NCBI GenBank assembly: GCA_050633905.1
Contig: JBOEHJ010000084.1
Coordinates: 1-64,000, forward strand
Reading direction: 5' to 3'
Source: JANQPX01 sp050633905
GTDB lineage: Bacteria; Pseudomonadota; Alphaproteobacteria; Geminicoccales; Geminicoccaceae
DNA: 64,000 nt
A model generated the notes under the pieces. That model saw only the letters and a program-made list of their open reading frames with translations, was not told the DNA's origin and ran no database searches. Numbering within the stretch: position 1 is the stretch's first letter; each line of letters opens with the position of its first letter. Positions 18,400 to 27,497 of the stretch are shown piece by piece. A program made the translations under genes and the position numbers.

Positions 18400-19800
18400 C
18401 TATTTGGGGCCGAGCATCTTTTCCGGACGGACGAACTCATCGAACTCATCGGCGGTCAACAGGTTGAGCGACAACGCCGATTCTTTGAGTGTGGTTCCTT
18501 CGGCATGGGCCTTTTTTGCGACTTTGGCGGCGTTGTCGTAACCGATCTTCGGGTTGAGAGCTGTCACCAGCATGAGCGATTCGTGCAGAAGGCTGTCGAT
18601 CCGATCAGTATTGGCCTCAAGGCCAGCAATGCAATTGTCGGTAAAGCTGACAGCACCATCGCCGAGAAGGCGGATCGATTGCAGCACATTATGGATCATC
18701 ACGGGCTTGAACACATTGAGCTCGAAATGGCCATTCGAACCGGCAACCGTCACCGCCGTATTGTTGCCCATCACCTGAGCGCAAAGCATCGTCATCGCCT
18801 CACATTGGGTGGGGTTGACCTTGCCCGGCATGATGGAGGAGCCGGGCTCATTCTCCGGCAAGGACAATTCGCCCAAACCGCAGCGCGGTCCTGATCCGAG
18901 GAGGCGGATGTCGTTGGCGATCTTCATGCAGCTGACCGCCAAAACATTGAGGGCACCCGAAACCTCGACCAGGGCATCATGGGCCGCAAGGGCCTCGAAT
19001 TTGTTGGGCGCGGTGATAAACGGAAGGCCTGTGATCTTGGCGACCTCGGCGGCGAAGGCTTCCGCGAAGCCTGGCGCTGCATTCAGACCGGTGCCGACCG
19101 CCGTGCCGCCTTGTGCCAATTCAGCCAGCCGCGGCAAGGTCTGTTTTACCCGCTCGATCCCATAGGTGATCTGCTGAACATAGCCCGAGAACTCGCTACC
19201 CAGGGTCAGCGGCGTGGCGTCCTGAAGATGAGTCCGACCGATCTTGATGATGTCGGCGAAAGCTTCCGACTTCGCCGTCAGGGCCTGCTTTAGATGCTCG
19301 AGCCCGGGCAGGAGGCGGTGATGCACCTCTTCCATCGCTGCGATGGACATGGCGGTTGGAAACGTATCGTTCGAGGATTGCCCGCGGTTGACATGATCAT
19401 TCGGATGAACCGGCGCCTTGCTTCCCATCTCGCCGCCCAGAATTTCGATCGCCCGGTTTGAGATCACCTCATTGGCGTTCATGTTGCTCTGGGTACCGGA
19501 GCCGGTTTGCCAGACGACCAAGGGGAAATGGTCACCGAGCTTGCCGTCGACGACCTCGCCTGCCGCTTGATCAATCGACGCAGCAAGCTCGTCATCGAGG
19601 ACCCCGAGGGTCTGATTGACCCTGGCCGCCGCCTGTTTGACGATGCCAAGTGCACGCACCATCGCTGGCGGCATGGTTTCCGAGCTGATCTTGAAATTCT
19701 GTAGGCTGCGCTGGGTTTGCGCGCCCCAATAGCGATCGGCGGAAACATTCACGGGGCCGAAGGTGTCGCTCTCGACTCGCATAGGTTGATTGTCTGTCAT
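18400..19800 (-). CDS. fumC: Fumarate hydratase, class II
   Basis: Iron-independent fumarase of the TCA cycle interconverting fumarate and L-malate; 466 residues, full length for a homotetrameric FumC. Conserved blocks: QTGSGTQSNMNANEVISNRA, HPNDHVNRGQSSNDTFPTAM, GRTHLQDATPLTLGSEFSGY, GGTAVGTGLNAAPGFAEAFA and the superfamily signature GSSIMPGKVNPTQCEAMTML, which carries the catalytic serine loop. Argininosuccinate lyase and aspartase are excluded by the combined signature and by the N-terminus (RVESDTFGPVNVSADRYWGA). It lies between DUF952 and sspB, all on the minus strand. Confidence 0.96.
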   Translation of the reverse strand: MTDNQPMRVESDTFGPVNVSADRYWGAQTQRSLQNFKISSETMPPAMVRALGIVKQAAARVNQTLGVLDDELAASIDQAAGEVVDGKLGDHFPLVVWQTGSGTQSNMNANEVISNRAIEILGGEMGSKAPVHPNDHVNRGQSSNDTFPTAMSIAAMEEVHHRLLPGLEHLKQALTAKSEAFADIIKIGRTHLQDATPLTLGSEFSGYVQQITYGIERVKQTLPRLAELAQGGTAVGTGLNAAPGFAEAFAAEVAKITGLPFITAPNKFEALAAHDALVEVSGALNVLAVSCMKIANDIRLLGSGPRCGLGELSLPENEPGSSIMPGKVNPTQCEAMTMLCAQVMGNNTAVTVAGSNGHFELNVFKPVMIHNVLQSIRLLGDGAVSFTDNCIAGLEANTDRIDSLLHESLMLVTALNPKIGYDNAAKVAKKAHAEGTTLKESALSLNLLTADEFDEFVRPEKMLGPK

Positions 19801-19901
19801 GATAGCTTCCGATCGAATGGGTGACGCCGCGAAAGCGCATGAATGCCACCCGCAGATCAGATGTCAATCAATAGATCGATCAATAACCTATGAAACAGGT
19901 G

Positions 19902-20435
19902 CTATGATTTCTTTCGGAACTGGTCGAGGGTCACGACCTCAGCACCATCGCCCTCTTTCGCCGCATCGCTGGACTTGCCGACAGGCTGGGCTTCGACATC
20001 GGCGACAGGCATCTCCATCACATCGCCAGGCTCCGCTTCGAGCTTATCTTCTGGGCTTTCATCCTCATCAGCACCGCGTTCGGTCAGATTGAACTGAAGA
20101 CCGAATTCAACGCTTGGATCAGCAAAAACCGTGATCGCTTCAAAAGCGATTTCGAGACGCTGCGAAACATTATTGAAGCTCAAGGTAACCCCAAACCCAT
20201 CGTCACCCACTTCCAATGCCCAAAATTCGTGCTGCAGCACGATGGTCATTTCAGTGGGATACCGCTCCTTCAACTCGTCTTCGATTTTAACGCCGGGGTG
20301 ATCGGTCCTAAACGTAATGTAAATATTGTGCCGACCGGGAAGACCATGCTCGGCCACCAGCGTCAAGGTGTCACGAACCACATGTCTCAATGCGTGCTCA
20401 ACAAGTTTCGGATAATCGATGGTCTGATCTGACAT
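19902..20435 (-). CDS. sspB: ClpXP adaptor SspB (alpha type)
   Basis: Adaptor that tethers ssrA-tagged proteins to the ClpXP protease. The first two thirds (IDYPKLVEHALRHVVRDTL, then RHNIYITFRTDHPGVKI, EMTIVLQHEFWALEV and VTLSFNNVSQRLEIAFEAIT) match the SspB substrate-binding domain, with the dimer helix at the N-terminus. A flexible acidic linker (ADEDESPEDKLEAEPGD) and a basic end (VVTLDQFRKKS), the ClpX-docking tail, follow. At 177 residues it is typical of the alphaproteobacterial form. About 200 bases upstream on the same strand is ssrA, which encodes the tag this adaptor recognises; that linkage strongly supports the call. Confidence 0.92.
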   Translation of the reverse strand: MSDQTIDYPKLVEHALRHVVRDTLTLVAEHGLPGRHNIYITFRTDHPGVKIEDELKERYPTEMTIVLQHEFWALEVGDDGFGVTLSFNNVSQRLEIAFEAITVFADPSVEFGLQFNLTERGADEDESPEDKLEAEPGDVMEMPVADVEAQPVGKSSDAAKEGDGAEVVTLDQFRKKS

Positions 20436-20649
20436 TCGGGCGATATGCTCTGAGGGTTCGTCGGGTGAGATGTGATATCACGTTGATGTTAGTGCCTGTC
20501 ATTCGAACGGTCTAGTGCGACGTCCCGGTGATGTGCGACTTTCATCGTAATCCGGGGCGATGGACGATCAGCCCCAACGTCCCTCCGCTTCAACAAAGCT
20601 CGATCAAGCGTCGCAGGATGGAAAGCTGCCATGAAGCAGCCAATCCCGA

Positions 20650-20966
20650 TCCTTGTCGCATCATGGTGCTAGTGGGGGGCTTCTGTTGCCCGGTGCCCCC
20701 CGGACCGCGCTAGTTCACGCTACTTACGCAGCGAGAGCAGCAGGAGCCGAACGATTGTCGTTGGCACTTATCAAAATAGCCCGATAACGGCGGTACAATG
20801 CCGGGCAAAAACTTTCCCTTTACTACGCGCGTCGAGCCTATTTCGCCCCCATATCAGCCTGTTCCCAAAGAAAACCAGCTGGTGTTGGTGGAGGCGCCGG
20901 GTACTGCCCCCGGGTCCGCTACGCCTATTCCAGAAAGCGTTTATCACCATAGTCGGCAAGCCGACA
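20650..20966 (-). ncRNA. ssrA: tmRNA, circularly permuted two-piece form
   Basis: The alphaproteobacterial permuted gene, read on the minus strand. The acceptor piece comes first: T arm GACCCGGGGGCAGTACCCGG followed by GCGCCTCCACCA, with CCA ending at 20886. About 35 bases of removed linker follow. The coding piece then starts at about 20850 with GGGGGCGAAATAGGCTCGAC. GGGGGC pairs with GCCTCC to rebuild the alanyl acceptor stem. A GCCCGG/CGGGC pseudoknot region precedes the tag frame at 20765-20724. Downstream, GGGGGGC pairs with GCCCCCC in a hairpin. The 5' end is inferred from the promoter and the 3' end (about 20650) is approximate. Confidence 0.92.
20724..20765 (-). other. ssrA: tmRNA tag reading frame
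   Basis: Fourteen codons read GCC AAC GAC AAT, then CGT TCG GCT CCT GCT GCT CTC GCT GCG, then TAA. They encode ANDNRSAPAALAA. The AND N-terminus is the SspB/ClpX recognition type, and the LAA end is the canonical degron terminus. The internal RSAPAA segment is shorter and less acidic than tags I recall from related bacteria. Confidence 0.93.
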
Positions 20967-20972
20967 TCTCCT

Positions 20973-21001
20973 ATATAGCCTGTCCCGGCTCCAATTTGAA
21001 G
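20973..21001 (-). promoter_or_regulatory. Predicted sigma-70 promoter of ssrA
   Basis: On the minus strand, TTCAAA (-35, 20996-21001) is separated by 17 bases from TATATA (-10, 20973-20978). Transcription would start near 20966, just before the acceptor piece. Confidence 0.6.
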
Positions 21002-21123
21002 GACCAATCGCTATTGGCGGCATGCCAAAGGAATCTCAGCAGGCCAAACCCTACCCCAGCTGGCGTCGTCTCAGCCTGCAACAACACGCCCATACACGGC
21101 GACCAAACGGTAGGATAACCCAT

Positions 21124-21594
21124 TCAAAAAGAGAGCTTTTCTGTTCGCGAAAATGTCTTGGCGAGAAACTTCAGAACGTCGACACGGCTTACGATGCCCA
21201 CCAGTTTTCCGTCCCTGGTTATCGGCAGCCGCTTAATGCGCGACGTCGACAGCAAATCGATCAGGCGAGGCAAGGTCTCCCGCTCGGACGCCATCAGGAT
21301 GTCCCGGCTCATGACATCCCCGACCAAGCGCTCACTGTCGAACGACATGCGCTGCGATCCCGCCTTTGGTTTGGCCAGCAAAACCAGCCAGCGCGAGCGA
21401 TTGGCCTCATCATTGGTCTCTGTGGATCGGATAAGGTCGCCTTCGCTGACGACACCAAGCAAGTGATTATCCTGGTCAACCACTGGCAAGGCGCTGATCC
21501 GATGCTTGAGGATGAGATGAGCAACATCAGCCGCCGATGCATCCGGCATCACGCTCAACACATTCTTCGTCATCAGCTCGGCAGCAGTAATCAT
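21124..21594 (-). CDS. CBS-pair domain protein
   Basis: A 156-residue protein made of two CBS motifs and little else. The first is AELMTKNVLSVMPDASAADV to HLLGVVSEGDLIR; the second is VGDVMSRDILMASERETLPR to LVGIVSRVDVLKFLA. A linker of about 25 residues, with WLVLLAKPKAGS, separates them. CBS pairs bind adenosyl nucleotides (AMP, ATP, SAM) and usually act as sensors for partner proteins; no partner domain is fused here. The same architecture is widespread in Alphaproteobacteria as a stand-alone regulator of unknown target. Upstream spacing to the DUF533 gene is about 110 bases. Confidence 0.9.
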   Translation of the reverse strand: MITAAELMTKNVLSVMPDASAADVAHLILKHRISALPVVDQDNHLLGVVSEGDLIRSTETNDEANRSRWLVLLAKPKAGSQRMSFDSERLVGDVMSRDILMASERETLPRLIDLLSTSRIKRLPITRDGKLVGIVSRVDVLKFLAKTFSRTEKLSF

Positions 21595-21703
21595 CGGTTA
21601 CACAGACCAACGTCAACATGATCGTCAGGACACCGATCGTCGCCGAATTTGGTAAAGAAAACGTTAAGCGTCCACCCGGTAATTTACCGCCCCTTCGACG
21701 GGC

Positions 21704-22510
21704 TTACGCCACGGTCGGTGCGCCCAGAACATTGTGCAGATTGGCAACCACCTGATCGTCCAGACCAAGCTTTTGTGCCAAATCGCGGAGATAGGTGCGT
21801 TCTGCCGGTGTGTCGACCTTGATCGCAAGCAGCGAGGCCGCATAGACCTGGGCGGCCGTCTGCGGATCGGAGACCTCTGCCGTCAACGCATCGAGATCAA
21901 GCGGTGTCGCCGCTTCCTTGGCGATAAAATCCCGGGTCTCATCATCGGCGCCAGCATCCCGGAGCTTGTCCAAAATACGCTCGCGTTCGCGCTGGTCGAT
22001 CGCGCCATCGGCTTTGGCAGCTGCTATCATGGCCTTCAGGGATAAGAGTGCCCTATTTTCCACCAGCTCCGCTTCCTTGGGCGTGGCCGGCGGCCGCATG
22101 CCCACAGGCAAATTATGCTCGCGGCTCCTCGCCATCTTTTCCTGGATGGTCTTGCCGTTATTGAGCGCGTTATAGGCGCTCAAACCGAGCAAAGCCACGA
22201 CAGCACCGCCGATCCCGCCTTTAACCCCGCCGCCCATCAACACACCGATGGCGGCACCAAGACCACCCACCATGCGCTTATCGCCCTTAGCCAGCATGTC
22301 CTTGGCCTTTTCGAGCACATCCTGAGCGCCTTCACCAAGCGTGTTGCTGAGATCGCCTGCCGCCCCTTCCTTGCCACTAAGCGCAGCGCGAAGTTGATCA
22401 CCAAGCTCGCCGAGCCCGCCCTCATTCACCGCATGCTTGATGCGGTCGAGCGAGATCCCGGAAAGTCCTTCGCGATTGAGCTGCTTCAAAAGATTATTCA
22501 AGTCGAACAT
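21704..22510 (-). CDS. DUF533 family (YebE/TerB-like) inner-membrane protein
   Basis: A 268-residue protein. The N-terminal half is amphipathic (MFDLNNLLKQLNREG and a region rich in Gly, Ala and Lys). It is followed by a glycine-rich hydrophobic segment (LGAAIGVLMGGGVKGGIGGA) that could insert in a membrane. The C-terminal half is the DUF533/TerB-like helical domain (LLSLKAMIAAAKADGAIDQ, YAASLLAIKVDTPAERTYL and LAQKLGLDDQVVANLH). The start at 22510 has GGGAG eight bases upstream; an earlier in-frame ATG would add 14 residues. The family function is unknown. A paralogue with the same C-terminal domain lies at 47192-47962. Confidence 0.83.
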   Translation of the reverse strand: MFDLNNLLKQLNREGLSGISLDRIKHAVNEGGLGELGDQLRAALSGKEGAAGDLSNTLGEGAQDVLEKAKDMLAKGDKRMVGGLGAAIGVLMGGGVKGGIGGAVVALLGLSAYNALNNGKTIQEKMARSREHNLPVGMRPPATPKEAELVENRALLSLKAMIAAAKADGAIDQRERERILDKLRDAGADDETRDFIAKEAATPLDLDALTAEVSDPQTAAQVYAASLLAIKVDTPAERTYLRDLAQKLGLDDQVVANLHNVLGAPTVA

Positions 22511-22735
22511 GCAGTTTCTCCCAGTGGCAAGCAGAGCTTTGGCAGCGTCCATTGATCTAGATGTGGCTGATTTCCAAGAGGATGCAAGGGTCGTTGGGAA
22601 ATGATCGATCTGGCCATGGCATCCTCTTCCCCATGACGTTATGGTGAAAACAAGGAAGGGGGCATGTCAAAGATCGTCAGCACGCCGATCAGTCCCCAAA
22701 CCATGTCAAAATCAACGTTTCGGGGAACCTTGACG

Positions 22736-24470
22736 ATGTCCGATAAGAAGAAACCACTTCGCAGCACTGCTTGGTTCGGCCACCCGGACAAAGACGGCTT
22801 TCTCCATCGAAGCTGGATGAANNAACCAGGGTTTCCCCCATGATTTGTTTGATGGCCGTCCGGTCATCGGTATCTGCAACACTTGGTCTGAATTGACGCC
22901 TTGCAACGCGCATCTCCGCGATCTCGCCGAGCGCGTGAAGAACGGCATCTATGAGGCTGGCGGGTTTCCGCTGGAATTTCCGGTTTTTTCCACCGGTGAG
23001 AGCAATCTCCGCCCGACCGCGATGTTGTTCCGCAATCTCGCGGCCATGGACGTGGAAGAGGCCATCCGCGGCAATCCCGTGGATGGCGTCGTCCTGATGA
23101 CCGGCTGCGACAAGACCACCCCTGCCCTCCTGATGGGCGCCGCCAGCTGTGATGTTCCCGCCATCGTCTGCTCCGGCGGGCCGATGCTTAACGGCAAGTT
23201 CCGTAATGAAGAGCTGGGATCCGGCACCCATGTCTGGCGCTTTTCAGAAGCTGTTCGCGCCGGTGAGATGTCACTTGACGATTTCATGGCGGCCGAAGCG
23301 GGCAATTCCCGCTCACCCGGGCACTGCAATGTGATGGGCACGGCTTCCACCATGAACAGCATGGCTGAAGCGCTCGGCATGAGCTTGCCCGGCTGTGCGG
23401 CGATCCCGGCCGTCGACAGCCGCCGCCGGGTCATCTCGCAGATGACGGGACGGCGCATCGTCGAGATGGTCAAAGAAGACCAGCGCATCTCCAAGGTGCT
23501 GACTCGAAAAAACTTCCTGAACGCGGTGCGCGCCAATGGGGCGCTCGGTGGATCGACCAATGCCGTGATCCACCTGCTCGCGATTGCAGGCCGTCTCCCG
23601 AACACCGACTTCAGCTTGGATGACTGGGACGAATTCGGCCGCAGCGTCCCAACGCTCGTGGACATCCTGCCCTCAGGCAAATGGCTGATGGAGGATTATT
23701 ATTACGCTGGCGGTCTGCCGGCGGTGATGCGCATGCTCGGCGAAAACGGATTACTCGACAAGGATGCGCCGACCGTCACCGGGCAAAGCATGTGGGACAA
23801 TGTGAAGGACGCCGAGAACCATAATCCCGAGGTGATCCGTAAGTTCGACAACCCTCACACAAAAGAAGGTGGCATGGTCATCCTGCGCGGCAATCTCGTG
23901 CCGGAGGGCGCTGTGCTAAAGCCGTCAGCTGCAACCCCGGCGCTGATGCAGCATAAAGGTAAGGCTGTCGTTTTCGAAAGTATCGAGGACTACAAGGCGC
24001 GCATCGATGATCCGGACCTGGATGTCGACGAAACCAGCATCCTCGTCCTCAAATATTGCGGCCCCAAGGGTTATCCCGGCATGGCCGAGGTCGGCAATAT
24101 GGGCCTGCCCGCCAAGGTGCTCAAAAAAGGCATCACCGACATGGTGCGCGTCTCAGACGCTCGCATGAGTGGCACCGCCTATGGAACCGTCGTCCTCCAT
24201 TCATGCCCTGAAGCCGCAGCTGGCGGACCGTTGGCTCTGGTTCAGGATGGCGACTTGATCGAGCTCGATGTCGAGAACCGCCGGCTCCATCTAAACGTCG
24301 CCGATGACGAACTGGAAAAGCGCCGAAAAACCTGGAAAGCCCCAGAACCCGCCATGACCAGCGGCTACCAAAAACTCTACGTCGACACCGTTATGCAAGC
24401 CTCCGAAGGCGCCGACCTCGACTTCCTTCAAGGGTGTCGAGGCGCCGAAATCCCCCGCGAATCCCACTAG
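22736..24470 (+). CDS. IlvD/Edd family dehydratase, probably sugar-acid (arabonate type); frame broken by N gap
   Basis: Iron-sulfur dehydratase that removes water from an aldonate to give a 2-keto-3-deoxy acid. The first 29 codons (KKKPLRSTAWFGHPDKDGF, then HRSWM) and the rest (NQGFPHDLFDGRPVIGIC onward) belong together but are in different frames. One N instead of two at 22822-22823 would join them as SWM-x-NQGFP, so the break looks like an assembly artefact. Family signatures are CDKTTPALLMGAASCD, GHCNVMGTASTMNSMAEALG and SDARMSGTAYGTVVLH. Opening and length (about 577 residues) fit arabonate/xylonate dehydratases better than the dihydroxy-acid dehydratase of isoleucine synthesis. ATG at 22736 has GGGGA nine bases upstream; an in-frame ATG at 22703 is an alternative. 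Confidence 0.85.
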
Positions 24471-25024
24471 CCGACGACGACCAGTGGCGTTGACTTAGCG
24501 TTGGCGCTTGATTGAACGCTGGCGCTAAAGGGCGATGTGCGCGCGCTGCTCGGAACCTGGATGCATGCGGATCGTAGAAAAGCTCAAACGATCCGCGTGC
24601 CTCGAGTTGGTTCGGTTTTATTCGCTTGCCCGACATTGGTGCCGCTGGCGTTTTGCAAAAATTTAAAATGACATAGGGATAGTTACTAAAACACCTTGAT
24701 CTGAGGCTCAAAGAGCCATTTCATCAACGGGTCCGTGATCATTCGTGAGCCTTGAGTGCGCCACGAGGCGACACATCGCCATTCGATAGGTTAGATATTA
24801 GAAACCGACTTTAACACCATGAAATAGCGCATGATCTTGAGAGTTTGAAACATCGCGACGTCTCATTCTCTTCCTCGTGATCGAAATGATACGCCCCCTT
24901 TTGAATTTTACGAAATTACATTGTTTTTTCTTGTAAATTCTATAGCGATCACGTTTTGTTGAAGCCCTGAATTTCGCCCTCAAAGAGCGACGATAACGTC
25001 CAACCCATCATTATTGGAAGCGCC
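24471..25024. other. Intergenic, AT-rich in its second half
   Basis: No convincing gene. The stretch from about 24640 to 24960 is strikingly AT-rich compared with flanking coding DNA (for example GTTTTGCAAAAATTTAAAAT near 24650). It may hold the promoter of the di-heme oxidoreductase gene, but no clear hexamer pair stands out. Confidence 0.5.
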
Positions 25025-26785
25025 ATGAGTCAAACGTCGAATGGAGCATTAATTGCCTCCGGCAAGAGCACGATCGCGCTAGTGCTTTGCGGCCTTGTCC
25101 TACACGGATGCGGGCCAAGGAATGACGAAACGCCCACGACGACGCTTCAGTTGGGCACGTCCTCCAGCCCATCAGAGGTGAGCGGGCCACGGAATGACGA
25201 AACACCCACGACGACGCTTCAATTGGGCACGTCCTCCAGCCCATCAGAGGTGAGCAGCACGTCACAAGCGGTCGATCTGCCATCGAGCGGTTCGATGACG
25301 CTGGTCGGCAATGTTCACGAGCCGGTTGCCGCTCACACAGCGCAGATCTCGTTCCTTCGGATAGCCGCCCTCGAAACGCGCGAAGACGCCTTTAACGAGA
25401 TCTTCGAGCTCGGCGATGAGCTGTTCGATACTGATTTCAACAGCTTGGATGGCGGCGGCGCCAATGTCGGCAACGGCATGCGTTTCACACGGGTCCCACG
25501 CGCCGATCTCAAGGGTGAAACGCAATGGGCGAGCCACAAGCCCTTTCGCCATACCGGACCGAATGCGCAAAGTTGCACCGCCTGTCATAATCAACCTTTC
25601 GAAGATGGGGCGGGCAGCGCCGCGATGAACGTGGTGCGCGACCCGACCGGTTCCGGGCAAATCGACAAGTTCATCACGCGCAACACACCGCATCTGTTCG
25701 GCATCGGCGGTCTGCAGCGCCTCGCCGAGGAGATGACGAACGACCTTCACCGGATCAGGATCGAGGCCGGCCTCGACGCCAAGCAGCAGAACGAGGCGGT
25801 CACCAGGACCCTTGTCGCCAAGGGCGTTAACTTCGGCGAGATCACCGCACGTCCAGACGGTGGGATCGATCTCTCTAAGATCAGCGGTCTGAGTGACGAT
25901 TTGGTGATCAAGCCGCTGCAGTGGAAGGGAACCGACGCCACGATCAGGAAGTTCACACGCGATGCCGCCCATCGCGAACTCGGCGTTCAAGCGGTTGAGC
26001 TGGTCGGCGATGGCGTTGATGGCGACTTCGACGGGGTTGTCGACGAGATGACCGTCGGCGATGTCACGGCGATGGCGCTTTACCTGGCCGGCCAGCCGCG
26101 CCCGACAACGAAGCTGGAACTTGTCGATCTCGGCTTGATCGAGCCGTTGGAGCCCGCCGAGATCAAGGCCATCGATCAGGGCAGCGAGGCCTTCAGCGAC
26201 ATCGGTTGTGCCAGTTGCCACCTGCCGGAGCTCACCTTGAACGACGCTATGTTCAGCGAGCCCAGCCAGAGCGCGTCGTTCAGGGATGATGTCTTCCCTG
26301 CAGGACAGGATCCCAAGACTGCCGGTGTCGATCCCACCTACCCCATCACCTTCGATCTGACTAAAGATCTCCCCGACAACCGCCTGGAGCTCGCGGATGG
26401 GACGATCGCGGATTTCGGGAACTTCGAAACGGACAGCAAGGGTGGCGCCATCATCCAGCTCTTCGGCGACCTGAAGCGTCATGATCTCGGCGCTGAGCTT
26501 GCGGAAAGTATCGATGAAGAACAGACCGGCGCTTCCGTCTTCATGACGGCAGAGCTCTGGGGCGTCGGTGATACGGCTCCTTATCTCCACGATGGCCGGG
26601 CGCTGACCTTGACCGATGCCATTCTTGCCCATGGTGGTGACGCCGCTGCATCGCGCGAGGCGTTTGAGGCCTTGTCCATTGACCGACAAAGCGCGCTGAT
26701 CGCCTTTCTCAACAACCTTGTTCTGTTCAAGATAGAAGAAGAAACGGAAGAGCAAGACGCTAAGATCGCCGCTATCGCCCAATAG
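25025..26785 (+). CDS. Di-heme oxidoreductase (DHOR) family lipoprotein
   Basis: Predicted periplasmic c-type cytochrome related to di-heme peroxidases and once called a thiol oxidoreductase (COG3488); 586 residues. The signal peptide ends in a lipobox-like LVLHGC. Two heme-attachment sites are visible, CTACH (residues near 184) and CASCH (near 398). Also typical are the N-terminal FDTDFNSLDGGGANVGNGMR region, the TPHLFGIGGLQRL block, and GDTAPYLHDGRALTLTDAIL near the end. Between lipobox and domain there is a 24-residue unit (GPRNDETPTTTLQLGTSSSP and on) present twice, encoded by a 72-base tandem repeat. The gene is isolated, with AT-rich spacer upstream and a decayed region downstream; the natural substrate is unknown. 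Confidence 0.87.
   Translation: MSQTSNGALIASGKSTIALVLCGLVLHGCGPRNDETPTTTLQLGTSSSPSEVSGPRNDETPTTTLQLGTSSSPSEVSSTSQAVDLPSSGSMTLVGNVHEPVAAHTAQISFLRIAALETREDAFNEIFELGDELFDTDFNSLDGGGANVGNGMRFTRVPRADLKGETQWASHKPFRHTGPNAQSCTACHNQPFEDGAGSAAMNVVRDPTGSGQIDKFITRNTPHLFGIGGLQRLAEEMTNDLHRIRIEAGLDAKQQNEAVTRTLVAKGVNFGEITARPDGGIDLSKISGLSDDLVIKPLQWKGTDATIRKFTRDAAHRELGVQAVELVGDGVDGDFDGVVDEMTVGDVTAMALYLAGQPRPTTKLELVDLGLIEPLEPAEIKAIDQGSEAFSDIGCASCHLPELTLNDAMFSEPSQSASFRDDVFPAGQDPKTAGVDPTYPITFDLTKDLPDNRLELADGTIADFGNFETDSKGGAIIQLFGDLKRHDLGAELAESIDEEQTGASVFMTAELWGVGDTAPYLHDGRALTLTDAILAHGGDAAASREAFEALSIDRQSALIAFLNNLVLFKIEEETEEQDAKIAAIAQ
25112..25255 (+). repeat. 72-base in-frame tandem duplication
   Basis: Two adjacent 72-base copies start at 25112 and 25184. 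They differ at only a few positions (for example CCAAGG versus CCACGG), so the duplication is recent. It keeps the frame and doubles a Thr/Ser-rich linker after the lipobox. Confidence 0.95.
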
Positions 26786-26911
26786 GCGGATGAGAGGGCC
26801 GGGAATATGCTTGTTACGCAAGCCCCGGCCCACTCCCATCTAGACCATTTCTTAAGATCGATTAATCGCTAAGCATCACAGTTGAGTTCTAGTGATCAGC
26901 TCTCATGCGCT

Positions 26912-27060
26912 CTATGGCGCATGGTTCAGGCGACAATCTACCCCCGATCTGCCAAGGATCATCATGTCGGCTTTTTCGACGATCATGAGGGTTGGCAAAT
27001 TGGCGTTCCCAGACGTGATGGTGGTCATGACCGAAGCGTCCGCACGGCCCGTGGCGGGAC
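26912..27060 (-). pseudogene. GMC oxidoreductase C-terminal remnant
   Basis: The minus strand encodes ADASVMTTITSGNANLPTLM followed by IVEKADMMILG, then runs to a TAG at 26912. This matches the C-terminus of the intact GMC oxidoreductase 2 kb away (IADASIMPTITSGNTNSPTL, IAEKAASMIL), including the catalytic-site Asn region. A possible LRI lies just upstream, after which similarity is lost. The remaining bases of the 26786-27497 interval contain no gene I can support, only the weak repeat match near 27374. I read this as the stump of a second GMC gene. Confidence 0.75.
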
Positions 27061-27373
27061 TTGGCTTGGCGCTTATCCGAAGGATGGTGTCAAAGCAAAA
27101 GCAGGCTTAGTAGCCTGTCAGTCACCCAGGTCAATAACGACCTCCACCCCTGGCTTGGTTTCGAACGTCGCTAACTCTTGCTTACCATTCCCGATGACCT
27201 AGGTGCCAGTCTCGAGCTGAGCCGGCGCCTTTGTATGATGATAAAACGTTGCAACAGCGTCGACGTCTGAACGCCTTTAGTATGCCGATCTCGAAAGTCG
27301 ATCGGTTGGTAATCGCAACTATTTCCACGGCCATTCGTCGTGGCCGAAACGAGATCACAGCATGCCGCCCCAT

Positions 27374-27420
27374 CCATAGTCGTATGACCACATCATTTCA
27401 TTCATACGCAATCTTGCAAT
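27374..27420 (+). repeat. Possible degenerate copy of the CTAG-anchored repeat
   Basis: CATAGTCGTATGACCACATC followed by ATTTC resembles the head of the repeat (compare GTGGTGTGACCACATCATG after the beta-CASP gene). The CTAG and the shared tail are missing and no plus-strand gene ends here, so this is a weak match in decayed DNA. Confidence 0.3.
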
Positions 27421-27497
27421 TCTTAATGGCATCAAGATGTTACACGTTTCGCTAAGAGTACGTCTGATCTCGTCATACCCCCGGGGCGGGCTTGATC

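Noticed and set aside
20771..21118. Short frames on both strands over the ssrA locus
   Set aside because: The stretch is explained by tmRNA acceptor and coding pieces and a promoter.
25262..26839. 525-codon open frame antisense to the di-heme oxidoreductase gene
   Set aside because: The plus strand has two CxxCH sites, a lipobox and family-wide similarity; the antisense frame has no motif and is a by-product of GC-rich codon use.
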